Assembly: GCA_016286385.1 (NCBI GenBank)
Contig: JAEESO010000014.1
Location: forward strand, 1-64,000
Reading direction: 5' to 3'
Length of the DNA: 64,000 nucleotides
From: Bacteroidales bacterium
Lineage (GTDB): Bacteria > Bacteroidota > Bacteroidia > Bacteroidales > UBA932
The notes below the pieces were generated by a model. It ran no database searches. It had not been told where the DNA came from and saw nothing but the letters and a program-made list of their open reading frames with translations. The position numbers and the translations under genes were made by a program. Below are positions 48,670-58,270 of this stretch, piece by piece (positions within the stretch are counted from its first letter, which is position 1; each line of letters begins with the position of its first letter).

Positions 48670-48730
48670 CACGTTATTACGCAATTGAGAATAAGAGTAA
48701 AACGTAAAAATAAACTTAAAACCTAGTATT

Positions 48731-48973
48731 ATGACAAAGGAAGAAATCGTAAAGCAGGTTACCGATATTATCGTTGACAAGCTTGGCGTTGAAGAAAGCG
48801 CAGTCACTGAGAGCGCAAGCTTCACCAATGACCTTGGTGCAGATTCTCTGGACACCGTAGAGCTCCTTATGGAATTCGAGCGCGTTTTCGGTATCAAGAT
48901 TCCCGATGAGGAAACAAGCGGCATCGCCACCGTTGGTGACGCCATCGCAAAGGTAGCGGAGAAGCTTGGCTAA
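48731..48973 (+). CDS. acpP: acyl carrier protein
   Basis: [27 protein letters not shown] phosphopantetheine site. Confidence 0.95.
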   Translation: MTKEEIVKQVTDIIVDKLGVEESAVTESASFTNDLGADSLDTVELLMEFERVFGIKIPDEETSGIATVGDAIAKVAEKLG

Positions 48974-48989
48974 TCCAAAACCCTTAGAT

Positions 48990-49023
48990 AAAAAAGACTG
49001 ACCTTGAAGGCCAGTCTTTTTTT
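48990..49023. terminator. intrinsic terminator between convergent acpP and DUF4270 genes
   Basis: AAAAAAGACTG...CAGTCTTTTTT stem with U-tract. Confidence 0.9.
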
Positions 49024-49029
49024 GTGTCT

Positions 49030-50691
49030 TTACTTTCCGGGAAAGGCGTATGTGACGCGGAAGATTGGTTTCCGCTCTGCCAGAGGGCCGTTCAGGACAG
49101 CCCTGTAGTAGCGGTCCTTGTCCAGTTCCTGGGTGTAGGTGTAGGTCTGTTGCTGGGAAGCGGACATCATCTGGGCCAGCATCATATAGTTATAGTAGTT
49201 GTTGTAACCACCGTAGCCGCCATATCCGCCGTAACCACCGTATCCGTATCCGCCATATCCGCCATATCCACCGCCGTACAGGCTGTTGTAGTAGCTGGCA
49301 TACAGGAGGTTCTGGTAATAGCTGTTGTCATAGAGCGAACCGCCTGCATCGGCCTCCTTCTTGGTGTGGATGGTAAGGAGCCAGATATCGGCATTGGTTT
49401 CCGTGTCAAGGTCCGTACGCTTCAGCAGTTCCTGGAGGTGATATGTGATGTCCGGGCTATAGAGGAGGTTGGAGCGGTCTATGTCTCCCTGGTCCTCTGT
49501 GCTCACGGATGCGTCTGTAAGGCCTGCGAAGGTCACAAGCTCGTATTCCGAGTTTCTTTCAATGACACGGCGGATGGTGGGGCTGAGGATGGACGGGAAG
49601 TATTTCATGTCCATGTAGTCTGCAGGCTTCTCATAGGGAAGCTCGATTGTGGCTTTCACTATGATCACTTTCTCCGGGTCTCCGCCGTTTTTCTCAATGG
49701 CTTCAATGGTTTTATCCCTCAGCTCCTTTGCACTTATCACGGGCTTGAGGCCGGTGCCGCCTTCCACAAGGAGGGTTGCTCCGGGCGCGCACTCCGTAGT
49801 TGAGTGGGACGTACGGTTGAAGCAGTACTGGTAGAATTTCTGATTATTCTTGATGGCCGATGCTTCATCCACAAACTCCGGCTCTCCGGGGATGAACATG
49901 AAGGTGGAGTCCTTGCGCACTCCTTTCCATTCTGAATTCACCTTCAGAAGGGCTATATTGTTGTTGCGGTAATAGTATTTGTTGGAAACAGACAGGCAGG
50001 AGAAACCGAACATGTTGATCCGGCCGCCGTTGCCTTCCGGAACATCCGTCTCAATGTAGATGCCGGGAAGGCTTCCAAGATACTCCTTGAACATGTCAAA
50101 TGTCTTGCTCCTGTCCTTGAGCACCGGGCCAAGTTCCGCAATCTTGTCCACGTACTTCTGGGCGAACTCCGCGGAGAGGTTAACGTCCAGCGCTCCTACT
50201 CCGTCATAGACGGGAATGCCGCTGGTGATGGTCTTGGTGCCGTGGGGGATGTCACGGGAAGCCACGGTGTTGTTCCTGTTCAGGGAATCCAGGAGCTCAT
50301 ACACGTAGATGTTCTGGATGATTCCCTTCTGGTTGTCATTGGCGCATGAGATGGAATCCTGGGAGAAATACAGATTGAAGGACACGGCCTTGGGGTTAAT
50401 GCCAAGGTCTATGGTATCAAGGGCCGGGATAAGCGGGAAAGCCGCGCTTCTTGTGGTGAGGCCGAATACCTCGTCCCTGATGGCGCCGATGGTAAGATAG
50501 GAGTCTGAATAACCGGAAAGGTCCTCAGAGAGTTTCATCTTGATCTGCTCAAGCGGAAACTCCTCCGTGTATGTATTGTAAATAAGGTTTTTGTCCACAA
50601 GGCCTTTCCCAAGGCTGTTGTCCACCTTGACGCAGGAGGCGCCAAGGAGCCCCGCCGTAAGCAGGGAGAGAAGGACTATGCTTTGCTTCAT
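49030..50691 (-). CDS. DUF4270 family lipoprotein with Gly-Tyr repeat near the C-terminus
   Basis: LLTAGLLGASCVKVDNSLGKGLVDKN; LYGGGYGGYGGYGYGGYGGYGGYGGYNNYYNY. Confidence 0.8.
   Translation of the reverse strand: MKQSIVLLSLLTAGLLGASCVKVDNSLGKGLVDKNLIYNTYTEEFPLEQIKMKLSEDLSGYSDSYLTIGAIRDEVFGLTTRSAAFPLIPALDTIDLGINPKAVSFNLYFSQDSISCANDNQKGIIQNIYVYELLDSLNRNNTVASRDIPHGTKTITSGIPVYDGVGALDVNLSAEFAQKYVDKIAELGPVLKDRSKTFDMFKEYLGSLPGIYIETDVPEGNGGRINMFGFSCLSVSNKYYYRNNNIALLKVNSEWKGVRKDSTFMFIPGEPEFVDEASAIKNNQKFYQYCFNRTSHSTTECAPGATLLVEGGTGLKPVISAKELRDKTIEAIEKNGGDPEKVIIVKATIELPYEKPADYMDMKYFPSILSPTIRRVIERNSEYELVTFAGLTDASVSTEDQGDIDRSNLLYSPDITYHLQELLKRTDLDTETNADIWLLTIHTKKEADAGGSLYDNSYYQNLLYASYYNSLYGGGYGGYGGYGYGGYGGYGGYGGYNNYYNYMMLAQMMSASQQQTYTYTQELDKDRYYRAVLNGPLAERKPIFRVTYAFPGK
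49206..49278 (-). repeat. degenerate 9-bp tandem repeat encoding (GGY)n
   Basis: Repeating CCGCCATAT/CCGCCGTAA/CCACCGTAT units on the + strand. Confidence 0.8.
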
Positions 50692-51512
50692 TTCAGGATT
50701 TCGTCGTAAAATGCGTTGTACTTGTCTGCGTACAGGTCTGATGAATACATTTCCTTGTCAAAGTCAAGCACCGGAACGCCAAGGCCCTTCACGTGGGCTG
50801 CAAGTTCCGGGTCTATTTCCTCGCTGCCAAGGATGATTCCGTCGGAGTACTGCGCGGCAAGTTTTGCAAGTTCTGTGCCTGTAGGGGCCGATGAGAGGCC
50901 GATATCCTTGGGCTTGATGCCGCCAAAGAGGATGGCGCTGTCAAGGCCGGGGGCGAAGGACTCCTTGGGGGTGTCCTCAAACAGGGACAGGACTACTTTT
51001 GCATTGGTGAAAATAGGGTCTTCCTTATAGGCTTTCTTGAGGTAGAGTGGAAGCACGTGGGAAATCCAGCCGGAGCAGTGGATGATGTCCGGTGCCCAGC
51101 GGAGTTTTTTTACGGTTTCAAGCACGCCGCGGGCGAAGAAGATGGCCCTTTCACCATTGTCCGGGAAGAATTTGCCGTGATCGTCCCTGTAGATGTGTTT
51201 GCGGCGGAAATAATCCTCATTGTCTATGAAGTACACCTGTATCCTTGCGGCCGATATTGACGCCACCTTGATTACAAGGGGACGGTCCACGTCCGATATG
51301 ATGATATTCATTCCGGACAGGCGGATTACCTCATGGAGCTGGTTCTTGCGCTCATTGATACAGCCGTAGCGCGGCATGAACGCACGGATCTCATTCTTTC
51401 TCTCCTGGATGGACTGCGGGAGTTCACGGCAGAGGTTGGCGATGTGACCTTCCGGCAGATAGGGGAACATCTCGGAGTTTACAAACAGTATCTTCTTTGC
51501 AGAATCACCCAT
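50688..51512 (-). CDS. glycogen/starch synthase (short, GT5 catalytic-domain-like)
   Basis: KKILFVNSEMFPYLPEGHIANLCRELP, APDIIHCSGWISHVLPLYLKK; 4-nt overlap with the DUF4270 gene. Confidence 0.78.
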   Translation of the reverse strand: MGDSAKKILFVNSEMFPYLPEGHIANLCRELPQSIQERKNEIRAFMPRYGCINERKNQLHEVIRLSGMNIIISDVDRPLVIKVASISAARIQVYFIDNEDYFRRKHIYRDDHGKFFPDNGERAIFFARGVLETVKKLRWAPDIIHCSGWISHVLPLYLKKAYKEDPIFTNAKVVLSLFEDTPKESFAPGLDSAILFGGIKPKDIGLSSAPTGTELAKLAAQYSDGIILGSEEIDPELAAHVKGLGVPVLDFDKEMYSSDLYADKYNAFYDEILK

Positions 51513-51598
51513 TTTACAATGTTTTAGCTTACAAAGTTACTAATTTTTTTTGACTTTTTCCGCGGTTTGGCGTAACTTTGGGGCGAAAATGGCCTGTT

Positions 51599-52483
51599 AT
51601 GTCCAAGTATAAGAGCAATGTAACAATGCGCAGGCGCCTTGTGAGCGCCTGGATCTCTACCGTCATCAGCCTGTCCCTTGTGCTGCTGCTGGTGGGCGTG
51701 GGCACCTTGCTCCTTGTAAACGCAAAGGCGGTTACGGACTATTTCAAGGAGAATATGCAGGTGTCCGTACTCCTGAAGGAACAGGTCACTGAGGAAGACG
51801 GCCTTGCATATGAGTCCAAGATATCGGCCCTTCCGGGCGTACGCGCAACGCGCTTTGTATCAAGGGAAGAGGGTGTTGAGGAGATGTCAAACCTCCTTGG
51901 GCGGGACTTTCTGGACGTATTTGAAACCGCGCCGGTGCCCGTTTCCATTGACGTAAGCCTTGAGGCCGCGTATGTTCAGGCCGATTCCCTCAAGATGATG
52001 AGGGAGATCCTCTCCGAATCCCCCCTTGTTGAGGAAGTGAACTACCAGACATCCCTTGTGGATGCCCTCAACGCCAATCTGGCCAAGATCTCAATAGCGC
52101 TTCTGGTGCTGGTGGGGCTCCTTCTTTTCATCTCGTTCGTCCTTATTGCAAACGTAGTGCGTCTGGAACTTTTCTCCCGCCGCTTCTCAATATACACAAT
52201 GCACCTTGTTGGCGCCACCAAGGGCTACATCCGTGCCCCGTTTGTGGGCCGTGCGGCCCTTCAGGGCCTCTTTGCGGCACTTCTTGCAATAATCCTTCTC
52301 ATAGGGATGCTCTTTGTCCTGAAGGATGAATTCGCCCAGATGTTCTCAATCTTCACCCTTGATACCCTCCTTATTACAATGGGCGTCATGGTTGCCGCCG
52401 GCGTTCTCATCTGCGCCATAAGCACCTTCTTTGTGGTGGGCCGCCTGGTGGGCTACAACAGGGATCAACTCTACGCATATTAG
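51599..52483 (+). CDS. ftsX: cell division protein FtsX (permease)
   Basis: RRRLVSAWISTVISLSLVLLLVGVGTLLLVNAKAVTDYFKENMQVSVLLKE; four TM topology. Confidence 0.9.
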   Translation: MSKYKSNVTMRRRLVSAWISTVISLSLVLLLVGVGTLLLVNAKAVTDYFKENMQVSVLLKEQVTEEDGLAYESKISALPGVRATRFVSREEGVEEMSNLLGRDFLDVFETAPVPVSIDVSLEAAYVQADSLKMMREILSESPLVEEVNYQTSLVDALNANLAKISIALLVLVGLLLFISFVLIANVVRLELFSRRFSIYTMHLVGATKGYIRAPFVGRAALQGLFAALLAIILLIGMLFVLKDEFAQMFSIFTLDTLLITMGVMVAAGVLICAISTFFVVGRLVGYNRDQLYAY

Positions 52484-52488
52484 TCTCT

Positions 52489-52722
52489 ATGGATAACAAA
52501 GATAAGATGGCTACATCGGCCAAAGGACTGAAACTGATGATTGCGGGCCTCATTGTGATGGCTTCCGGCTTCCTCCTCCTTTCCGGAGGCGGTTCAGATG
52601 ACCCTCAGGTGTTCAACTACGCAATGTTCGACTTCCGCCGCCTTGTTGCCGCACCGCTTGTGATTGTGGCGGGTATTGTGCTGGAAGTAATAGCTATAAT
52701 GGGAAAATTTGACAGGAAATAA
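52489..52722 (+). CDS. DUF3098 family membrane protein
   Basis: 77 aa between ftsX and uppP; GLKLMIAGLIVMASGFLLLSGGGSDDPQVFNYAMFDFRRLVAAPLVIVAG. Confidence 0.85.
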   Translation: MDNKDKMATSAKGLKLMIAGLIVMASGFLLLSGGGSDDPQVFNYAMFDFRRLVAAPLVIVAGIVLEVIAIMGKFDRK

Positions 52723-52723
52723 T

Positions 52724-53542
52724 ATGGAGTGGTGGCAAGCGATAATTTTAGGTATTGTTCAGGGTCTAACTGAATTCCTTCCGGTGTCCTCAAGCGGGCA
52801 CCTTATGATATTCAAGGAAATCCTTGGGGCCGACGGCGAAGGCTTCCTGGATTTCACCGTGGCGGTGCACTTTGCAACGGTCCTTGCAACCATAGTTGTG
52901 TTCTGGGGCGTTATAGTGAACCTCTTCAAGGGCTTTTTCAAGTTCAAGTACAACGATGAGACGGACTATGTGTGCAAGATCCTTGTCTCCCTCATCCCCG
53001 TTGCCCTTGTGGGTTTCCTTTTCAAGGACCAGGTGGAAGCCCTCTTTGGAAGTTCTCTCCGTAACGTGGGTATCGGCCTTTGCATTACTGCGGCGCTTCT
53101 GTGGATTTCCGACAGCGCCGGAAAGCGCTTCAAGGTGCCCGTAGCAAAGGATACCCGTAACGGCATTTCCTACTGGCAGGCCTTTGTTGTGGGCATAGCC
53201 CAGGCCTTTGCCGTGGCGCCGGGAATCTCCCGCAGCGGCAGCACAATCGCTACGGGGCTTCTCTGCGGCGTAAAGCGTGAGGCTATGGCACAGTTCTCCT
53301 TCCTGATGGTTCTTATCCCCATCATCGGTGAGCAGTCCCTGGAGCTTCTAAAGGTTGCCGCAGGCTCAGAGACCTTTGGCGCAGGCGTAGGTTCCCTGCC
53401 GCTTATCCTTGGGTTTATATCGGCCTTTGTAAGCGGCCTTTTTGCATGTAAGGTTATGATTGCCATGGTGAAGAAGGCCAAACTCCTGTGGTTTGCCCTC
53501 TACTGCCTTGTTGTGGCTGCGCTTATCTTTATCCTTGCCTAA
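52724..53542 (+). CDS. uppP: undecaprenyl-diphosphate phosphatase
   Basis: IILGIVQGLTEFLPVSSSGHLMIFKE, GISRSGSTIATGLLCGVKREAMAQFSFLMVLIPIIG. Confidence 0.95.
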   Translation: MEWWQAIILGIVQGLTEFLPVSSSGHLMIFKEILGADGEGFLDFTVAVHFATVLATIVVFWGVIVNLFKGFFKFKYNDETDYVCKILVSLIPVALVGFLFKDQVEALFGSSLRNVGIGLCITAALLWISDSAGKRFKVPVAKDTRNGISYWQAFVVGIAQAFAVAPGISRSGSTIATGLLCGVKREAMAQFSFLMVLIPIIGEQSLELLKVAAGSETFGAGVGSLPLILGFISAFVSGLFACKVMIAMVKKAKLLWFALYCLVVAALIFILA

Positions 53543-54270
53543 TGAGAAACCTCACGTATTTTGTGTCCGACGTCCATCTGGGCCTCCGCCTTCCGGAAGC
53601 ACCGGAGCGGGAGAGGCGTTTTGTGGAGTTCCTGAGGGGTATTCCCGTGGATAAGACGGAGGCGCTCTACATGCTTGGCGACATCTGGGATTTCTGGTAT
53701 GAGTACAAGGATGTGGTGCCAAAGGGCTATGCCCAGGTGTTTGCGGCTCTGCTTGACCTTATGGATGCCGGTGTGAAGGTGTATTTCATTGAGGGAAATC
53801 ACGACCAATGGAGTTATGGCTATTTCTCAGAGCTTGGGATGACCTGCCCCAAGACTCAGCCTTATTATACGGAGATTGGCGGAAAGCGCTTCTGCCTTGG
53901 CCACGGAGACATGCTGGGAAACGTTCCCCCCAAGTACAGGCGCATCCAGTGGATGTTCCATAACAAGCTCTTCAGGGCGCTTTTCTCCTCGCTGCATCCC
54001 CGTATCGGCATAGGTTGGGGAAAAACCTGGAGCCGCCAGTCCCGCACTCACAAGCCCGTTCCTAAGTACGTCTTCAAAGGGGAGAGCGAGCCTCTTTTCC
54101 AGTGGTGCAGTGCCTGCCCGGAAAAAGTGGATTACTTTATCTTCGGCCACTATCACACCTGCTGGGACGTCCCGGTAGGGGATGCCCGCCTGATGGTTAT
54201 GGCCGATTGGAAGGAGCCCAACTGGATAGTCTTCGATTCCGCCACAGGAGAACTCTGCGCCCGGCCGTAA
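53542..54270 (+). CDS. UDP-2,3-diacylglucosamine diphosphatase (LpxH-like)
   Basis: FVSDVHLGL, LGDIWDFWYEY, EGNHDQWSYGY, GHGDMLG, GHYHTCWD calcineurin-like motifs; 1-nt overlap with uppP. Confidence 0.9.
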   Translation: MRNLTYFVSDVHLGLRLPEAPERERRFVEFLRGIPVDKTEALYMLGDIWDFWYEYKDVVPKGYAQVFAALLDLMDAGVKVYFIEGNHDQWSYGYFSELGMTCPKTQPYYTEIGGKRFCLGHGDMLGNVPPKYRRIQWMFHNKLFRALFSSLHPRIGIGWGKTWSRQSRTHKPVPKYVFKGESEPLFQWCSACPEKVDYFIFGHYHTCWDVPVGDARLMVMADWKEPNWIVFDSATGELCARP

Positions 54271-54309
54271 ATAACTTTGGCAGACTATTTGCAAAATGCT
54301 TGCTTTGCT

Positions 54310-55065
54310 ATGAAAAAAATGGCAAGGAATATTGCGCTTATCGGCCTTCTTCTCTCGCTGTCTCTTACGGCGGGAGCGCAGGGGCATATCCAGAAGGCCA
54401 TGCAGCGGGCCCAGGCCCAGCGTGAGGCGATGAGCCGTGCGCAGGCCATCCGTGAGCAAAGTGACGCCCCCCAGCAGGGCGAATATCTCCGTATGGTGGT
54501 TGAGAACGGGGACACTACTTATTATGATAAACTCCGCCCCATCTGGATAGTGAGCCGCCGCAAAGGAACGTCGGAAAAGCAGTGGCGTGACTACTATAAA
54601 CTTGTGTACAGGTTCGCGCGTGTGTACCCGTACGCAGAGGCCGCCGGCCCCATTGTTGCCAGCGCCGACAGCGTGATCAAGGCAAACCATATGAACTCCG
54701 TCCAGAAGGACCGCTACATAAAGGATATCCAGAAACAGCTGTTCAAGAGCTATGAGGGCATCTTCCGCCAGATGACCATCTATGACGGCGCCCTCATGAT
54801 GAAACTCATAGACCGTGAAACAGGGATGTCTTCCTATGATATCATAAAGGAGTACAAGAACGGCGTTGCTGCAGGCTTCTGGCAGGGAATTGCCAAACTC
54901 TTCGAGAACGACCTAAAGAGCACCTATGACCCCACAGGGGCCGATTCCGACACAGAACTCCTTGTCCAGGCCTGGAAAGCCGGCGAATTCCCGGCCCTGT
55001 ATTGGTCCGTCTTCTGGGAGGATCCTCCCGTGGCCGATATAGGCGAAATAAAACTCAGCAAATAG
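54310..55065 (+). CDS. DUF4294 family protein
   Basis: YLRMVVENGDTTYYDKLRPIWIVSRRKGTSEKQWRDYYKLVYRFARVYPYAEAA...IKLIDRETGMSSYDIIKEYKNG-like. Confidence 0.85.
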   Translation: MKKMARNIALIGLLLSLSLTAGAQGHIQKAMQRAQAQREAMSRAQAIREQSDAPQQGEYLRMVVENGDTTYYDKLRPIWIVSRRKGTSEKQWRDYYKLVYRFARVYPYAEAAGPIVASADSVIKANHMNSVQKDRYIKDIQKQLFKSYEGIFRQMTIYDGALMMKLIDRETGMSSYDIIKEYKNGVAAGFWQGIAKLFENDLKSTYDPTGADSDTELLVQAWKAGEFPALYWSVFWEDPPVADIGEIKLSK

Positions 55066-55178
55066 CATTGTCGAAAATCGGCGGGAAATTTTTTCAACAA
55101 AGTGCGTAACTATCTGATTTAACGCAACTTTACCTTTAAAATCCTCGGTAGAAAAATCTGAAAAAATCATCAAAAAGA

Positions 55179-55209
55179 TTTGGTGATTCAGATTTTTTTT
55201 GTAACTTTG
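55179..55209 (+). promoter_or_regulatory. Bacteroidetes promoter TTTG-N19-TAACTTTG of the rplP operon
   Basis: TTTG 55179-55182, exact 19-bp spacer, TAACTTTG 55202-55209. Confidence 0.8.
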
Positions 55210-55297
55210 CAATCCCGAAATTGGAGCAAAAAGCACCCAACCAGCTGAGTTTCAATGAGTTAGGGATTAAAAAGGAAATTTTAAAACATTACAGAAA

Positions 55298-55720
55298 ATG
55301 TTACAGCCTAAAAGAACAAAATTCAGAAGGGAACAGAAAAACCGCATGAAGGGCAATTCCGGTCGTGGAAACCAGCTCGCATTCGGCTCTTTCGGCCTTA
55401 AGAACCTTGAGAATTGCTGGCTCACTGCTCAGCAGATTGAGGCAGCCCGTCAGGCCATTTCCCGTAGGATGAACCGTGAAGGTCAGATCTGGATCCGTGT
55501 CTTCCCTGTGAAGCCGTTCACTGCAAAGCCGCTCGATACCCGTATGGGTAAGGGTAAGGGTGACCCCCAGGGCTTCGTTGCTCCTATCACCCCCGGTCGT
55601 ATCCTCTTCGAGGCAGAGGGCGTATCCCTCGCCGTTGCAAAAGAGGCAATGCGTCTTGCAGCCAACAAACTTCCCGTTGCTACCAAATTCGTGGTCCGCA
55701 GGGATTATGTAGAAGAATAA
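55298..55720 (+). CDS. rplP: 50S ribosomal protein L16
   Basis: [43 protein letters not shown]. Confidence 0.97.
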   Translation: MLQPKRTKFRREQKNRMKGNSGRGNQLAFGSFGLKNLENCWLTAQQIEAARQAISRRMNREGQIWIRVFPVKPFTAKPLDTRMGKGKGDPQGFVAPITPGRILFEAEGVSLAVAKEAMRLAANKLPVATKFVVRRDYVEE

Positions 55721-55738
55721 TTAACGGAGATTAGGAAA

Positions 55739-55933
55739 ATGAAAGTATCTGAAGTACGTGAAATGTCAGTCGCAGATCTTCGCGACCGCATTGAGGTGGA
55801 AAAGAGCAATCTTGACACCATGAAACTCAATCACGCGATCTCTCCGCTGGAGGACACCTCCAAGATTCGCAAGACCCGTCAGGATATCGCTCGCATGATC
55901 ACCATCCTGGCAGAAAAAGAAAAGCAGAACTAA
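55739..55933 (+). CDS. rpmC: 50S ribosomal protein L29
   Basis: MKVSEVREMSVADLRDRIEVEKSNLDTMKLNHAISPLEDTSKIRKTRQDIARM. Confidence 0.95.
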   Translation: MKVSEVREMSVADLRDRIEVEKSNLDTMKLNHAISPLEDTSKIRKTRQDIARMITILAEKEKQN

Positions 55934-55949
55934 TTAATAAGGCAGACTT

Positions 55950-56204
55950 ATGGAAAGAAATCTTCGTAAGGAAAGGGTCGGCATCGTGGTGTCCAACAAG
56001 ATGGACAAGACCATCGTGGTTGCAGTAGAAACCCATGAGAAGCACCCCATTTACGGCAAGTTCGTAAAGAAGACCACCAAGTTTGTTGCAGAGGACGCTA
56101 ACAACGAATGCTCCGAGGGCGATACAGTCCGCATCATGGAGACCCGTCCCCTGAGCAAGACCAAGAAGTGGAGATTAGTTGAAATCGTAGAAAAAGTCAA
56201 GTAA
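55950..56204 (+). CDS. rpsQ: 30S ribosomal protein S17
   Basis: [40 protein letters not shown]. Confidence 0.97.
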   Translation: MERNLRKERVGIVVSNKMDKTIVVAVETHEKHPIYGKFVKKTTKFVAEDANNECSEGDTVRIMETRPLSKTKKWRLVEIVEKVK

Positions 56205-56206
56205 TT

Positions 56207-56572
56207 ATGATACAGCAGGAATCACGTTTAACGGTTGCCGACAACAGCGGTGCTAAGGAAGTCCTCTGCATCCGCGTCCTCGGCGGTACCCGCCACCGTT
56301 ACGCAACTATCGGCGAAACCATCGTCGTGACCGTGAAGAGCGCCATCCCCGGTGGTGACATCAAGAAAGGCACTGTCACCAAGGCCGTGGTCGTTCGCAC
56401 CAAGAAGGAAATCCGTCGCGCGGACGGTTCTTACATCCGCTTCGACGAGAACGCATGCGTCCTCCTCAACGGCGCAGGCGAACTCCGTGGAACCCGTATT
56501 TTCGGCCCTGTGGCCCGCGAGCTCCGCGAGAACTACATGAAGATTGTTTCACTGGCACCGGAGGTCCTTTAA
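56207..56572 (+). CDS. rplN: 50S ribosomal protein L14
   Basis: [36 protein letters not shown]. Confidence 0.97.
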   Translation: MIQQESRLTVADNSGAKEVLCIRVLGGTRHRYATIGETIVVTVKSAIPGGDIKKGTVTKAVVVRTKKEIRRADGSYIRFDENACVLLNGAGELRGTRIFGPVARELRENYMKIVSLAPEVL

Positions 56573-56585
56573 TTTGATTAAGAGT

Positions 56586-56900
56586 ATGAAAAAGTTCAAC
56601 ATCAAGAAAGGCGATACCGTGTATGTAAATGCCGGTAACGATAAGGGCAAGACCGGAAAGGTCCTGGAAGTAATCCGTGAGAAAGACCGCGTCATCGTAG
56701 AGGGCGTGAACATGGTGTCAAAGCACACCAAACCCAACCCCAAGAACCCTCAGGGCGGTATTGTTAAACAGGAAGCAGGCATTCACATTTCCAACGTGAA
56801 CCTTATGGACGCAAGTGGCAAGCCCACCCGCGTAGCCCACAAGGAAGTTGATGGAAAGAAAGTCCGCATTGCTAAAACCACAGGAGCGGAGATTAAGTAA
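56586..56900 (+). CDS. rplX: 50S ribosomal protein L24
   Basis: [54 protein letters not shown]. Confidence 0.96.
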   Translation: MKKFNIKKGDTVYVNAGNDKGKTGKVLEVIREKDRVIVEGVNMVSKHTKPNPKNPQGGIVKQEAGIHISNVNLMDASGKPTRVAHKEVDGKKVRIAKTTGAEIK

Positions 56901-56902
56901 TT

Positions 56903-57502
56903 ATGGCAAAGAAAGCAGCAAAACCCGCAGAAGTGCAGGCACTTCCTAAGGGATATACCCCGGACCTCAAGAAGGTCTACAAAGAGGAGATCGTTCCCGC
57001 TCTTGTAAAGCAGTTCTCCTATACCACCGTTATGCAGGTCCCCAAGCTCGTGAAGATCACCCTCAATGAAGGTGTCGGCGACGCTACCCAGGACAAGAAA
57101 ATGGTTGAGGAAGCCGCTGAAGAGCTCTCCATCATCGCCGGTCAGAAGGCCGTTATCACCAACTCCCGCAAGGATATCTCCAACTTCAAGCTCCGTAAGG
57201 GCATGCCCATCGGCGCAAAGGTTACCCTGCGTGACGTCAGGATGTATGAGTTCCTGGAGCGCCTCATCCGTGTAGCTCTCCCCCGTATCCGTGACTTCAA
57301 CGGTATCTCCGAGAAAATGGACGGTCAGGGCAACTACACCCTTGGTATCAAGGAGCAGATCATCTTCCCTGAGATCGAGATCGACAAGAACCCCCGCATC
57401 CACGGTGTGGAGATTACATTTGTGACCACCGCAAAGACCGACGAAGAGGCTCACGCCCTTCTCAAGGCTTTCGGTCTTCCTTTCAAGAAACACAATAACT
57501 AA
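56903..57502 (+). CDS. rplE: 50S ribosomal protein L5
   Basis: [52 protein letters not shown]. Confidence 0.97.
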   Translation: MAKKAAKPAEVQALPKGYTPDLKKVYKEEIVPALVKQFSYTTVMQVPKLVKITLNEGVGDATQDKKMVEEAAEELSIIAGQKAVITNSRKDISNFKLRKGMPIGAKVTLRDVRMYEFLERLIRVALPRIRDFNGISEKMDGQGNYTLGIKEQIIFPEIEIDKNPRIHGVEITFVTTAKTDEEAHALLKAFGLPFKKHNN

Positions 57503-57511
57503 GATAACAGC

Positions 57512-57781
57512 ATGGCAAAGGAATCAATGAAAGCTCGCGAAGTAAAACGCGCGAAATTAGTTGCAAAGTACGCCGCTAAGAGGGCTGCCCTGAAAGAGGC
57601 CGGTGATTACGCCGCCCTTGACAAGCTCCCCAAGAATGCAAGCCCCGTACGTCTCCACAACCGCTGCTCTCTCACCGGTCGTCCCAAGGGTTACATGCGT
57701 GACTTCGGCCTCAGCCGTATCCAGTTCCGCGAAATGGCCTCCCAGGGTCTCATCCCCGGCGTAAAGAAGGCAAGTTGGTAG
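57512..57781 (+). CDS. rpsN: 30S ribosomal protein S14
   Basis: [48 protein letters not shown]. Confidence 0.97.
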   Translation: MAKESMKAREVKRAKLVAKYAAKRAALKEAGDYAALDKLPKNASPVRLHNRCSLTGRPKGYMRDFGLSRIQFREMASQGLIPGVKKASW

Positions 57782-57856
57782 TATTACCTATTATTATTTT
57801 TATAAACAATCGGATATCGGGCGCGAAACCGCGCCGGTCCACAAAAAGACAAAAAA

Positions 57857-58252
57857 ATGACTGATCCTATTGCAGATTTTCTGACCAGAATCCGTAACGC
57901 TTACATGGCTGGCAAGAAGGTGGTTGAAATCCCCGCTTCCAACATTAAGCTCGCTATCACCAAGATTCTGTTCGAGAAAGGTTACATCCTCAGCTATAAG
58001 CTTGTTGAGGGTGAGCCCGTGAACACTATCAAAATCGCTCTGAAGTATCACCCTCAGACCAAGGCTGCCGCCATCAAGAGCATTGTGCGCGTTAGCACCC
58101 CCGGTCTTAGGAAGTATGCCGATGTCCAGAACATGCCGCGCGTTCTCAACGGCCTGGGTATCGCTATCCTCTCCACTTCAAAGGGCGTCATCACCGACAA
58201 AGAGGCCAAGGAGCTGAACGTAGGCGGTGAGGTTATTTGCTATGTATACTAA
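57857..58252 (+). CDS. rpsH: 30S ribosomal protein S8
   Basis: MTDPIADFLTRIRNAYMAGKKVVEIPAS. Confidence 0.97.
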   Translation: MTDPIADFLTRIRNAYMAGKKVVEIPASNIKLAITKILFEKGYILSYKLVEGEPVNTIKIALKYHPQTKAAAIKSIVRVSTPGLRKYADVQNMPRVLNGLGIAILSTSKGVITDKEAKELNVGGEVICYVY

Positions 58253-58270
58253 TAAGCGAATCCAAACATT

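Noticed and set aside
49206-49278. CRISPR-like array
   Set aside because: 9-bp in-frame coding repeats without spacers; no cas genes anywhere in the window.
45216-55297. The block splitting the ribosomal cluster as a mobile island
   Set aside because: Contains only housekeeping-type genes (uvrC, acpP, ftsX, uppP), no integrase or flanking repeats seen, and motif density equals that of the neighbouring chromosome.
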